Positions 52,675-62,389 of a DNA stretch of 64,000 nucleotides are shown in pieces; position 1 is the first letter of the stretch, and every line of letters starts with the position of its first letter. This DNA comes from an uncultured Clostridia bacterium. Lineage in GTDB: Bacteria; Bacillota; Clostridia; UMGS1810. The notes beneath the pieces were generated by a model that saw only the letters and a list, made by a program, of their open reading frames with translations, was not told the origin of the DNA and searched no databases. Both the position numbers and the translations under genes were made by a program. The DNA is taken from contig CAKSTL010000009.1 in assembly GCA_934500875.1 (NCBI GenBank), positions 54,358-118,357 of the forward strand, in the 5' to 3' direction.

Positions 52675-54765
52675 TTAAACTCCGAAAAGAAGCTTTACAT
52701 ACGTTGGGAACGGCCAGTATTTTTCAGCCGTCAGGCTTTCCGCCGTGTCTGCTGCGATACGCAGAAGCTGCATTTCGGAAAGAACATTTTCAAGATAAAA
52801 CCTTGCATTTTCGTAAATATCCGAAATCGACTTTGCCTTGCAGAGCGCATTTTCTATTTTTTCAACGTGCTCAAGGCAGTCGTCATTAAGCTTGGAAAGG
52901 CTTTGTATAAGCTTTTCTTCAACCGTAAAGCTTGAATTTTTTACTGCGTTTTTCTTTGCCGTGAGGGCGTTTGCGAGCGAGAGCGTATATTCCGAAACCG
53001 CCGGAATTATATCCTTCATTGCCATATCAATCATTGTAAGCGCCTCAATGTTTATTACTTTTGAGTAATTTTCAAGAAGTATGTCACGTCTTGAGAAAAG
53101 CTCTGTTTCGCTGAAGATATGGTGCTTTGCAAAGAGGTCGATATTCTTTTTATCGGTAAAATGCGGTATTGCGTCAACCGAGGTTTTAAGATTTAAAAGC
53201 CCTCGTTTTTCAGCCTCTTTAACCCACTCGTCCGAATAATTGTTTCCGTTAAAAATTATTCGTTTATGCTTTTTAACCGTGTCTTTGATAAGCTTGTCAA
53301 CCGCTTTGTCAAAATCTTTTGCGCCTTCAAGCACGTTTGCAAACTGCTCGAGTGCGTCGGCAACAATGGTATTCAAAACTATGTTCGGGTCTGCAATCGA
53401 GAAAGAGGAGCCGAGCGAACGAAATTCAAATTTATTTCCGGTAAACGCAAACGGACTTGTGCGGTTGCGGTCTGTTGTGTCCTTTGAAAAATTGGGAAGG
53501 ACATCCACGCCGATTTCAAGTTTTACCTTCTTTTTCTGTTCATAATCGGTACCCGTTTCTATAGATTCCAAAATTTCGGTAAGCTCGTCGCCGAGAAAAA
53601 TTGACATAATTGCCGGAGGAGCCTCGTTTGCGCCGAGACGATGGTCGTTGCCTGCGCTTGCAACCGAAATTCTTAAAAGGTCCTGATATTCGTCAACCGC
53701 TTTTATGACAGCCGACAAAAACAGCAGGAACCGCTTGTTTTCGTAGGGACGTTTTCCCGGCTCTAAAAGATTGGGACCGTCCTTTACCGAAAGCGACCAG
53801 TTATTGTGCTTTCCGCTGCCGTTCACACCGTCAAAGGGCTTTTCGTGCAAAAGGCATACAAGATTGTGACGCTGCGCAACCTTTTTCATAATTTCCATAG
53901 TAAGCTGATTATGGTCTGTTGCAATGTTGGTTGTTGAAAAGACGGGTGCAAGCTCGTGCTGCGCCGGTGCAACCTCGTTATGCTTGGTTTTAGAAAAAAC
54001 TCCAAGCTTCCAAAGCTCGTTGTCAAGCTCTTTCATATACTCCGAAACACGGGTTTTGATTGTTCCGAAATAGTGGTCGTCAAGCTCCTGACCCTTTGGA
54101 GGCATTGCGCCGAAAAGCGTTCTTCCCGTAAGCTTTAAATCTTTTCGCATATCAAAATATTTTTTGTCAACCAAAAAATATTCCTGCTCTGCACCGACGG
54201 TTGTTACAACTTTTTTTGACATTTCATCGCCGAAAAGCCTTAAAATTCTGAGCGACTGCGCATTGATAAGCTCCATGGAACGAAGAAGCGGTGTTTTTTT
54301 GTCAAGAGCCTCGCCGCTGTACGAGCAGAAAGCTGTCGGAATACATAGAGAGCCGTCCTTTATAAATGCGTATGATGTCGGGTCCCACGCAGTGTAGCCT
54401 CTTGCCTCAAAGGTAGCCCTTATTCCGCCGGACGGAAAGCTTGATGCGTCAGGCTCGCCCTTTATAAGCTCTTTTCCCGAAAATTCCATTATAACGTGTG
54501 CGTCGTCGGTGGGGGATATGAAGCTGTCGTGTTTTTCCGCCGTAATGCCTGTCATAGGCTGAAACCAGTGCGTAAAATGCGTTGCACCTTTTTCAATCGC
54601 CCAATCCTTCATTGCGTTTGCAACGATATTTGCAACGTGAATATCAAGCGACTCGCCTTCGTTGATTGTCTTTTTTAGTGCTTTATACGTTTCTTTCGGT
54701 AATTTTTCGCGCATTACCGTATTGTTGAATACATAGCTTCCGAAAATTTCAGATACGCTGCTCAT
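52675..54765 (-). CDS. glnN: Glutamine synthetase type III
   Basis: A 696-residue GSIII, the long form of glutamine synthetase found in Bacteroidetes, Clostridia and cyanobacteria; it condenses glutamate and ammonia with ATP. THWFQPMTGITAEKHDSF (61-78) and the GANEAPPAIMSIFLGDEL segment are type III markers, NEVAPAQHELAPVF and GVNGSGKHNNWSL form the active site. Length is normal. It follows asnA by 18 bases, making an ammonia-assimilation operon. Confidence 0.96.
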   Translation of the reverse strand: MSSVSEIFGSYVFNNTVMREKLPKETYKALKKTINEGESLDIHVANIVANAMKDWAIEKGATHFTHWFQPMTGITAEKHDSFISPTDDAHVIMEFSGKELIKGEPDASSFPSGGIRATFEARGYTAWDPTSYAFIKDGSLCIPTAFCSYSGEALDKKTPLLRSMELINAQSLRILRLFGDEMSKKVVTTVGAEQEYFLVDKKYFDMRKDLKLTGRTLFGAMPPKGQELDDHYFGTIKTRVSEYMKELDNELWKLGVFSKTKHNEVAPAQHELAPVFSTTNIATDHNQLTMEIMKKVAQRHNLVCLLHEKPFDGVNGSGKHNNWSLSVKDGPNLLEPGKRPYENKRFLLFLSAVIKAVDEYQDLLRISVASAGNDHRLGANEAPPAIMSIFLGDELTEILESIETGTDYEQKKKVKLEIGVDVLPNFSKDTTDRNRTSPFAFTGNKFEFRSLGSSFSIADPNIVLNTIVADALEQFANVLEGAKDFDKAVDKLIKDTVKKHKRIIFNGNNYSDEWVKEAEKRGLLNLKTSVDAIPHFTDKKNIDLFAKHHIFSETELFSRRDILLENYSKVINIEALTMIDMAMKDIIPAVSEYTLSLANALTAKKNAVKNSSFTVEEKLIQSLSKLNDDCLEHVEKIENALCKAKSISDIYENARFYLENVLSEMQLLRIAADTAESLTAEKYWPFPTYVKLLFGV

Positions 54766-54783
54766 TGGTTAACCTCCGTAAAT

Positions 54784-55791
54784 TTACAGTAATTCAATGC
54801 CTGCATTTTTGCATATGTTTTTTGTGTCGTCATCCCAGATAGAAACCTGAACCTCGCCGATATGAGCCTTTGACAAAAGAAGCATACAGAGCCTTGACTG
54901 ACCTATGCCGCCGCCCATTGTAAGAGGGTATGTTCCGTCAAGAAGGTTTTTGTGAAATTCAAGATTTCGTCTGTCGTCGCAGCCTGCCTTGGTAAGCTGC
55001 TCGTCAAGCGATTTTGCGTCAACCCTTATGCCCATTGACGAAACCTCGAACGCACGGCACAAAAGTTCGTTATAGAAAAGTATATCGCCGTTTAATTTCC
55101 AGTCGTCATAGTCGGGCGCCCTTCCGTCGTGCTTTTCGCCCGATTTTAATTTATCGCCGATTTGCATAATAAACGCTGTTTTATGCTCTTTAAGGTATGT
55201 GTCCTCACGCTCTTTCGGCGTATATGAGGGGTACATATCCTCAAGCTCCTGGGTTGTTACAAAGCTTACGTCACGTGAAAGAGTGGTTTTTATTGCCGGA
55301 TATTTTGCCTTTACTGCGTCAAGCGTATTGCAAACTGCCTTTACAATAGCCTTGACGGTTGTTTTTAGGTATTCGATGTTTCTTGTGTCTTTGTCTATAA
55401 TTTTTTCCCAGTCCCACTGGTCGACGTATATTGAATGAAGATTTGTCATTTCTTCGTCACGTCTTATGGCGTTCATATTTGTATATAGCCCTTCGCCTAC
55501 CGAAAAACCGTATTTGTAGAGCGCCGCCCTTTTCCATTTTGCCAGAGAGTGCACTATCTGCGCCTCGCCGCCCGTTTCGGCAATGTCAAAGGTTACGGGA
55601 CGTTCAACGCCGTTAAGGTCGTCGTTAAGACCCGTTTTGCCGTCCACAAAGAGGGGCGCCGACACTCTTATAAGATTGAGCGATTTTGAAATTTCGTTTT
55701 CAAAGTTTCTTTTTACAAGCTCAATTGCGCCCTGAGTCTGATAAGCGCTGAGGTTGCTTTTATATCCTTTCGGAATTATTGTCTTACTCAT
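54784..55791 (-). CDS. asnA: Aspartate-ammonia ligase (asparagine synthetase A)
   Basis: A 335-residue AsnA that forms asparagine from aspartate, ammonia and ATP and is related to class II tRNA synthetases. SVGEGLYTNMNAIRRDE, YVDQWDWEK (63-135 region) and the C-terminal LTMGGGIGQSRLCMLLL (motif 3) are present. AGGAGC precedes the ATG. First gene of the asnA-glnN unit, divergent from carA. Confidence 0.97.
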   Translation of the reverse strand: MSKTIIPKGYKSNLSAYQTQGAIELVKRNFENEISKSLNLIRVSAPLFVDGKTGLNDDLNGVERPVTFDIAETGGEAQIVHSLAKWKRAALYKYGFSVGEGLYTNMNAIRRDEEMTNLHSIYVDQWDWEKIIDKDTRNIEYLKTTVKAIVKAVCNTLDAVKAKYPAIKTTLSRDVSFVTTQELEDMYPSYTPKEREDTYLKEHKTAFIMQIGDKLKSGEKHDGRAPDYDDWKLNGDILFYNELLCRAFEVSSMGIRVDAKSLDEQLTKAGCDDRRNLEFHKNLLDGTYPLTMGGGIGQSRLCMLLLSKAHIGEVQVSIWDDDTKNICKNAGIELL

Positions 55792-55838
55792 AATTTGCTC
55801 CTTGTTTACTAAAAAGTTTCAAAAATAAATCAACTTTT

Positions 55839-55867
55839 ATTATATAATAAAGAAAGCCAATTTGCAA
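55839..55867 (-). promoter_or_regulatory. sigma-A promoter of asnA-glnN
   Basis: On the minus strand TTGCAA (55862-55867), 17 bases, TATAAT (55839-55844). Confidence 0.8.
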
Positions 55868-56021
55868 CACAAATATTTCAAAATATGTTTTTTTGTTAAT
55901 TTTAGGCAAAAACGGCTGGGGAGGAACAATCGGCAAAATAAAAATATGCACATTTTTATACAGAATATACCTTAAAATTTGAATAATTATACAAAAATAA
56001 TAAAATTTTTGAACAAAACTA

Positions 56022-56050
56022 TTGATTATAACCTTTATTAATGGTAAAAT
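56022..56050 (+). promoter_or_regulatory. sigma-A promoter of carA operon
   Basis: TTGATT (56022-56027), 17 bases, TAAAAT (56045-56050); the carA ATG follows 30 bases later with GGGAGG between. Confidence 0.8.
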
Positions 56051-56079
56051 ATATTTAATATACTATGGGAGGCTTTTGA

Positions 56080-57138
56080 ATGAACGATACGAGGTACTTA
56101 ATTCTTGAGAACGGCACTGTTTTTGAAGGCAAAAGCTTTGGGGCGGACAAAGAGGTTGTCGGCGAGGTTGTTTTTACAACCGCAATGACAGGTTATATTG
56201 AAACGCTTACAGACCCCAGTTATTTCGGGCAGATTGTTGTTCAAACCTTTCCGCTTATAGGAAATTACGGTATTATAAAAGATGATTTTGAGAGTAAAAA
56301 ACCTTTTTTAAAAGCATATATTGTGCGTGAGTGGTGCCGGGAGCCTTCCAATTTCAGATGTGAAGGTAATCTTGGCATTTTTTTGAAGGAAAACAATATT
56401 CCTGCGCTTTGCGGAATTGACACACGTCATCTTACCAAAATCGTGCGTGAGGCAGGCGTTATGAACGGTATGATTGCAAAAGAAATTCCGAAAGATTTTG
56501 ACGTTATAAAAAAATATGCGATAAAGGACGCCGTAAAGAGCGTTACCGCCGACAAAAGAACGGTATCGGGCGAGGGCAAAAACGTTGTGCTTATGGATTT
56601 CGGCGCAAAAAAGAACATTGAGCGCTCGCTGTGCAAGAGAGGGTGCAGGGTTACAACCGTTCCGGCAGATACCACGGCGGAAGAAATTTTTTCGCTTAAT
56701 CCCGACGGAATTATGCTGTCGAACGGTCCGGGCGACCCGAAGGAAAATGTTGAAATTATAGAAGAAATCAAAAAAATATGCGACAGAAAAATTCCTGTTT
56801 TCGGCATATGCCTCGGACATCAGCTTCTTGCGCTGTCGCAGGGGGCGGACACGGTAAAGCTTAAATACGGTCACCGAGGTGCAAATCAGCCGGTTGTGTA
56901 TAAGGACGGCAGGGTGTTTATTTCAAGCCAGAATCACGGATATGCGGTGTGCGGCGACACGCTTTGCAAGGGTGCAAACGAGAGTTTTAAAAATGCGAAC
57001 GACGGCACAAACGAAGGTATTGAATATGACTATATGCCTGCGTTTTCGGTGCAGTTTCATCCCGAGGCGGCGGCAGGCCCGCTTGATACCTCGTTTTTAT
57101 TCGATAAGTTTATTTCAATGATGGGAGGTAATAGGTAA
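56080..57138 (+). CDS. carA: Carbamoyl-phosphate synthase small subunit
   Basis: A 352-residue glutaminase subunit that supplies ammonia to CarB for pyrimidine and arginine synthesis. The N-terminal half (FEGKSFGADKEVVGEVVF...MTGYIETLTDPSY) is the CarA-specific domain; the class I amidotransferase half carries FGICLGHQLLA with the nucleophilic Cys (about 247), plus FHPEAAAGP with His and Glu. The TAA stop overlaps the carB ATG by one base (TAATG). Confidence 0.97.
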   Translation: MNDTRYLILENGTVFEGKSFGADKEVVGEVVFTTAMTGYIETLTDPSYFGQIVVQTFPLIGNYGIIKDDFESKKPFLKAYIVREWCREPSNFRCEGNLGIFLKENNIPALCGIDTRHLTKIVREAGVMNGMIAKEIPKDFDVIKKYAIKDAVKSVTADKRTVSGEGKNVVLMDFGAKKNIERSLCKRGCRVTTVPADTTAEEIFSLNPDGIMLSNGPGDPKENVEIIEEIKKICDRKIPVFGICLGHQLLALSQGADTVKLKYGHRGANQPVVYKDGRVFISSQNHGYAVCGDTLCKGANESFKNANDGTNEGIEYDYMPAFSVQFHPEAAAGPLDTSFLFDKFISMMGGNR

Positions 57139-60100
57139 TGCCGCTTAATAAGGACATCAAAAAAGTTTTGGTAATAGGCTCGGGCCCGATTGTTATAGGT
57201 CAGGCGGCGGAATTTGACTACGCCGGAACTCAGGCGTGCCGTGCACTGAAAGAAGAGGGGCTTGAGGTTGTTTTGGTAAATTCAAACCCTGCAACAATTA
57301 TGACGGACAAGGCTATGGCGGATAAAATTTATATTGAACCGCTCACGCTTACAACGCTTGAGAGAATTATCGAAAAAGAAAAGCCCGACAGCATACTGTC
57401 AACGCTGGGCGGTCAGACGGGACTTACGCTTTCAATGCAGCTTGCAAAATCGGGATTTTTGGAAAAGAACAATGTAAGACTTCTCGGCGCAAATCCCGAA
57501 ACGATAGATAAATCAGAGGACAGGCAGCTCTTTAAGGACGCTATGGAAGAAATCGGTCAGCCGTGTATTCCGTCCGTTGTGGCAAACGATTTGGAGGGTG
57601 CACTGGCATTTGCGGACGAAACGGGATATCCGCTTATTATACGTCCTGCGTTCACGCTCGGCGGCACCGGCGGCGGAATTGTAAACAACAAGGAAGAGCT
57701 TTGCGAAATTGCCTCGAACGGATTAAGGCTTTCGCCCATTCATCAGATTCTGGTGGAAAAGTGCATAGCCGGCTGGAAGGAAATTGAATTTGAGGTTATG
57801 CGTGATATAAAGGGCAATGTTATAACGGTGTGCAGTATGGAAAATCTTGACCCCGTTGGCGTTCACACCGGCGACAGCATTGTTATTGCGCCTGCGGTTA
57901 CGCTTTCGGACAAGGAATATCAGATGCTGCGTTCGGCGGCGCTGAGCATAATTTCTCACCTTAAGGTTGAGGGCGGCTGCAACTGCCAGTTTGCGCTTAA
58001 TCCCGACAGCTTTGAATATGCGGTAATTGAGGTAAACCCGAGAGTGTCAAGGTCGTCTGCGCTTGCCTCGAAGGCAACGGGATATCCCATTGCCAAGGTT
58101 GCCACAAAAATCGCCGTGGGATACAATCTTAACGAAATAAAAAATGCCGTTACCGGCACAACGTATGCGTGCTTTGAGCCTGCTCTCGATTACGTTGTGG
58201 TTAAATTTCCGAAATGGCCGTTTGACAAATTTGTTTACGCAAAGAGAAATCTCGGCACGCAGATGAAGGCGACCGGCGAGGTCATGGCAATCGGCACAAG
58301 CTTTGAGCAGGCTATGATGAAGGCTGTAAGGGGCGCCGAAATTTCGCAGGATACGCTAAATTACAAAAAGTTTGAAAATATGAGCGACAATGATGTCTTG
58401 GAAAATCTGAAAAACATTACCGACGAGCGTATTTTCTGTGTATATGAGGCGTTAAAACGCAATATCGGCGTTGACAAAATTCACGCTGTTACAAAAATAG
58501 ACAAATGGTTTTTGTGCAAGCTGTTAAATCTTGTCAAAACGGATAACCTTCTTAAAGAGGGCAACATTTCGGAGGAGCTTTATCTTGAGGCGAAAAAAAT
58601 GGGATATCTCGACCGCACCATTGAAAGCTTTTCGGGCGAAAAAATTAAAAACCCCATATATGCTTCATACAAAATGGTTGACACCTGTGCGGCTGAATTT
58701 ATGGCGGCGACACCGTACTTTTATTCCACCTTCGATAAGGAAAACGAGGCGGCTGAATTTATAGAAAAAAACAACAGCGGAAAGCAGAAAATTATAGTTT
58801 TCGGCTCGGGCCCGATAAGAATAGGGCAGGGAATAGAGTTTGACTATGCTTCGGTTCACTGCGTGTGGGCGCTCAAGGAAAAAGGCTATGAGGTTGTTAT
58901 TGTCAACAACAACCCCGAAACGGTTTCGACCGATTTTGACACGGCGGACAGGCTTTATTTTGAGCCGCTTTCCACTGAGGACGTTATGAGCATCATAAAC
59001 ACCGAAAAGCCTTTCGGCGTAGTGGTTGCGTTCGGCGGTCAGACTGCTATCAAGCTTACAAATTATTTGAGTGAACACGGCGTTAATATTATCGGCACAA
59101 GCGCTGACAGCATCGATATGGCGGAGGACAGAGAACGTTTTGACGCACTTTTGGAAAAGCTTAATATAAAACGTCCTTCGGGGCATACTGTTATGACAAA
59201 GGAAGAGGCGCTTATTTCGGCTGAAGATACGGGCTATCCCGTTCTTTTGCGCCCGTCATACGTTCTGGGCGGTCAGAATATGATTATTGCCCACAATGAT
59301 GAGGATGTCAAGGAATATATGGACATCATCCTCGGTCAGAACATTGAAAATCCGGTGCTTATAGATAAATATCTTATGGGAACGGAAATTGAGATTGACG
59401 CAATATGCGACGGCGAGGATATTTTAATTCCCGGCATTATGGAGCACATTGAAAGAGCGGGCATTCACTCGGGCGATTCGATTGCGGTTTATCCTGCGTG
59501 GAGCCTTGACGACGAGATGACAAAAAGAATTGTGGATTGCTCCAAAAGCCTTGCGGTAAATCTTAAAACAAAGGGTCTTGTAAACATTCAGTATCTTGTT
59601 TACGACAAAGAGCTTTACGTTATTGAGGTAAATCCGCGTTCGTCGAGAACAATTCCGTATATCACAAAGGTTACCGGCGTTCCTATGGTTGATTTGGCTG
59701 TAAGAACAATGCTCGGCGAAAAGCTTTCGGACCTTGGCTACGGCACGGGGCTTTACAAAAAGAGCGCATATTTTGCCGTTAAAGTGCCTGTGTTCTCTTT
59801 TGAAAAGCTTATAGACGTTGATACGCACTTGGGACCGGAAATGAAGTCCACGGGCGAGGTTCTGGGCATTGCAAGCACGCTTGAGGAGGCGCTCTACAAG
59901 GGGCTTGTTGCGGCAGGATACAACCTTAACAAAAAGGGCGGAGTGTTTATTACCGTCCGTGATTCCGACAAGGGCGAACTTATTGACATTGCAAGAGGCT
60001 TTGACGATTTGGGTTATGAAATATACGCAACCAAGGGAACGGCAAAAATAATTGAAAATATCGGCATAAACGTTAAGGTTGTCGATAAGGTTCACGAATC

Positions 60101-61178
60101 CGAAAACAATGCCATAAGCCTTATAGAAAGCGGCAAGGCGGCTTATGTAATTTCAACCTCATCAAAGGGAAGAATACCTTCGAGGGACAGTGTTAAAATA
60201 AGAAGAAAAGCGGTTGAGCGAAGCGTTCCGTGTCTTACCTCAATAGATACGGCGACGGCATTTTTAAACAGTATAAAAAGCCGGTATTCGCAAGGCTCGA
60301 CCGAGCTTGTTGATATTAACAATATGAGGGGCGAGAGAATGAAACTTAAATTTACAAAAATGCACGGCTGCGGAAACGATTATATTTATTTCAACTGCTT
60401 TGACCAGATAATAACCAATCCCGAGGGTTTGAGTGTAAGCCTTTCGGACAGGCATTTCGGCATAGGCGGCGACGGTGTTGTGCTTATTTGCCCGTCGGAT
60501 GTTGCGGACGCAAAAATGCGTATGTTTAACCTTGACGGAAGCGAAGGAAAAATGTGCGGAAACGCAATTCGCTGCGTGGGAAAATATTTGTATGACAACA
60601 AGATTGTGGAAAAAGACAAGCTTACGATTGAAACCTTAAGCGGAATTAAAAAGCTTGAGCTTGAAAAACAGAACGGCGAAGTGCAGTTTGTTACCGTTGA
60701 TATGGGAAAAGCCGAGCTTGACCCGAAGAAAATTCCCGTAAATCTCGAGGGCGAAAAAATTGTTGACGTAAAGGTTGAAATTGACGGCAGAAAGGAAAAC
60801 ATCACCTGCGTATCTATGGGAAATCCGCATTGTGTGGTGTTCTACGAAAATATTGACACGTTAAATCTTAACGAAATCGGGCCGAAATTTGAAAACAACA
60901 AAATTTTCCCCGACAGAGTGAATACCGAATTTATAAAGGTTATAGACGGTCACACGCTTAAAATGCGTGTCTGGGAGCGTGGCAGCGGCGAAACGTGGGC
61001 GTGCGGAACGGGCGCTTGTGCGGCAGCGGTTGCTGCGGTTGAAAACGGCTTCTGCAAAAAGGGCGACGACATAACAATAAAGCTTATCGGAGGCGACCTT
61101 GTGATAAAATATACTGACGGCGGCGTATTTATGACGGGCGGTGCGAGCAAGGTATTTGACGGCGAGATTGAGATATAA
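57138..61178 (+). CDS. carB-dapF: Carbamoyl-phosphate synthase large subunit fused to diaminopimelate epimerase
   Basis: A single uninterrupted 1346-codon frame. Residues 1-1067 are a full CarB: two homologous halves starting VIGSGPIVIGQAAEFDYAG (about 12) and VFGSGPIRIGQGIEFDYAS (about 554), each an ATP-grasp unit, then the C-terminal MGS-like allosteric domain (GVFITVRDSDKGELID, about 935 onward). Residues 1068-1346 are a complete DapF with both catalytic cysteines (GKMCGNAIRC and TWACGTGACAAA) and GNDYIYF; it converts LL- to meso-diaminopimelate. The ATG of the DapF part (60339) has GAGGGG seven bases upstream, so separate DapF could also be made. A TGA in the next frame overlaps that ATG (ATGA), suggesting a one-base indel joined two ordinarily overlapping genes. 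dapL follows. Confidence 0.92.
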   Translation: MPLNKDIKKVLVIGSGPIVIGQAAEFDYAGTQACRALKEEGLEVVLVNSNPATIMTDKAMADKIYIEPLTLTTLERIIEKEKPDSILSTLGGQTGLTLSMQLAKSGFLEKNNVRLLGANPETIDKSEDRQLFKDAMEEIGQPCIPSVVANDLEGALAFADETGYPLIIRPAFTLGGTGGGIVNNKEELCEIASNGLRLSPIHQILVEKCIAGWKEIEFEVMRDIKGNVITVCSMENLDPVGVHTGDSIVIAPAVTLSDKEYQMLRSAALSIISHLKVEGGCNCQFALNPDSFEYAVIEVNPRVSRSSALASKATGYPIAKVATKIAVGYNLNEIKNAVTGTTYACFEPALDYVVVKFPKWPFDKFVYAKRNLGTQMKATGEVMAIGTSFEQAMMKAVRGAEISQDTLNYKKFENMSDNDVLENLKNITDERIFCVYEALKRNIGVDKIHAVTKIDKWFLCKLLNLVKTDNLLKEGNISEELYLEAKKMGYLDRTIESFSGEKIKNPIYASYKMVDTCAAEFMAATPYFYSTFDKENEAAEFIEKNNSGKQKIIVFGSGPIRIGQGIEFDYASVHCVWALKEKGYEVVIVNNNPETVSTDFDTADRLYFEPLSTEDVMSIINTEKPFGVVVAFGGQTAIKLTNYLSEHGVNIIGTSADSIDMAEDRERFDALLEKLNIKRPSGHTVMTKEEALISAEDTGYPVLLRPSYVLGGQNMIIAHNDEDVKEYMDIILGQNIENPVLIDKYLMGTEIEIDAICDGEDILIPGIMEHIERAGIHSGDSIAVYPAWSLDDEMTKRIVDCSKSLAVNLKTKGLVNIQYLVYDKELYVIEVNPRSSRTIPYITKVTGVPMVDLAVRTMLGEKLSDLGYGTGLYKKSAYFAVKVPVFSFEKLIDVDTHLGPEMKSTGEVLGIASTLEEALYKGLVAAGYNLNKKGGVFITVRDSDKGELIDIARGFDDLGYEIYATKGTAKIIENIGINVKVVDKVHESENNAISLIESGKAAYVISTSSKGRIPSRDSVKIRRKAVERSVPCLTSIDTATAFLNSIKSRYSQGSTELVDINNMRGERMKLKFTKMHGCGNDYIYFNCFDQIITNPEGLSVSLSDRHFGIGGDGVVLICPSDVADAKMRMFNLDGSEGKMCGNAIRCVGKYLYDNKIVEKDKLTIETLSGIKKLELEKQNGEVQFVTVDMGKAELDPKKIPVNLEGEKIVDVKVEIDGRKENITCVSMGNPHCVVFYENIDTLNLNEIGPKFENNKIFPDRVNTEFIKVIDGHTLKMRVWERGSGETWACGTGACAAAVAAVENGFCKKGDDITIKLIGGDLVIKYTDGGVFMTGGASKVFDGEIEI

Positions 61179-61193
61179 GGAGATGCAAAAAGT

Positions 61194-62366
61194 ATGAAAG
61201 TTAACAAAAATTATGCAAATGTGGCGCAGAGCTATCTTTTTTCGGACATTGCAAAAAGAGTTGAAACATTTTCAAAAAACAATCCCGACAAAAAAATTAT
61301 AAAAATGGGTATTGGCGACGTTACGCTTCCGCTTTGTGATGCGGTTATCAAAAAAATGCATCTGGCGGTTGACGAAATGGGCAAAAAGGAAACTTTTAAA
61401 GGATACGGCCCCGAACAGGGATACGCATTTTTGCGAAATGCAATAAAGGATTATTACAAATCGCACAATGTTGAGCTTGACGCAGACGAAATTTTTGTAA
61501 GCGACGGCGCAAAGAGCGACCTCGGAAACATTCTTGACCTGTTTGACAATGACAACGTTTGCCTTGTGCCCGACCCTGTTTATCCGGTATATGTTGACAC
61601 AAACATTATGGCAGGCAGAAAAGTTATCTTTATGAACGCCAATGAGGAAAACGGATTTTTGCCGCTTCCCGAAAAGGATACAAAGTGCGACATTATTTAT
61701 ATTTGCTCGCCCAATAACCCTACCGGTGCGGCATACAACCGCTCTCAGCTTAAAGAGTGGGTGGAGTATGCGATAGGCAACAATGCGGTAATTCTTTTTG
61801 ACAGCGCATATGAGGCATTTATTGAAGAGGATTTGCCGAGAAGTATTTTTGAAATTGAGGGTGCAGAAAAATGTGCAATCGAGTTTTGTTCGTTCTCAAA
61901 AACGGCAGGATTTACGGGTACACGCTGCGGATACACCGTTGTTCCGAAAAATTTGGAGTTTGACGGTATGAACCTTAACAAAATGTGGCTGCGACGTCAG
62001 ACCACGAAATTCAACGGTGTTCCGTATATCGTTCAGGCGGGCGCAAGCGCTGTGTTTACCGAGGAGGGACAGGCGCAGATTAAGGCGGCGCTTTCGTATT
62101 ACAAAGAAAATGCACGCATTATGGCAAAGACGCTCGGCGAAATGGGAATTTGGTTTACGGGCGGAAAAAATTCGCCGTATATCTGGCTTAAATGCCCCGG
62201 CAATATGAAATCGTGGGATTTCTTTGACCATCTTTTGGAAAAGGCAAATGTTGTGGGAACTCCTGGTGCGGGATTCGGCAAAAACGGCGAAGGATTTTTC
62301 CGTCTTACTGCGTTCGGCGACAAGGAAAACACGGCTTTGGCAATGAAAAGATTTAAAAATATTTAA
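61194..62366 (+). CDS. dapL: LL-diaminopimelate aminotransferase
   Basis: A 390-residue DapL, which converts tetrahydrodipicolinate directly to LL-diaminopimelate, bypassing the acylated intermediates. MGIGDVTLPLCDAVIKKM (about 39), FKGYGPEQGYAFLR, VSDGAKSDLGN, CSPNNPTGA and SFSKTAGFTGTRCGY with the PLP lysine are typical of this family. AGGAG precedes the ATG. Its neighbour DapF uses its product, giving two consecutive steps of lysine/peptidoglycan precursor synthesis. Confidence 0.96.
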   Translation: MKVNKNYANVAQSYLFSDIAKRVETFSKNNPDKKIIKMGIGDVTLPLCDAVIKKMHLAVDEMGKKETFKGYGPEQGYAFLRNAIKDYYKSHNVELDADEIFVSDGAKSDLGNILDLFDNDNVCLVPDPVYPVYVDTNIMAGRKVIFMNANEENGFLPLPEKDTKCDIIYICSPNNPTGAAYNRSQLKEWVEYAIGNNAVILFDSAYEAFIEEDLPRSIFEIEGAEKCAIEFCSFSKTAGFTGTRCGYTVVPKNLEFDGMNLNKMWLRRQTTKFNGVPYIVQAGASAVFTEEGQAQIKAALSYYKENARIMAKTLGEMGIWFTGGKNSPYIWLKCPGNMKSWDFFDHLLEKANVVGTPGAGFGKNGEGFFRLTAFGDKENTALAMKRFKNI

Positions 62367-62389
62367 GTTTAACAAAGGGGAATTTTGCA

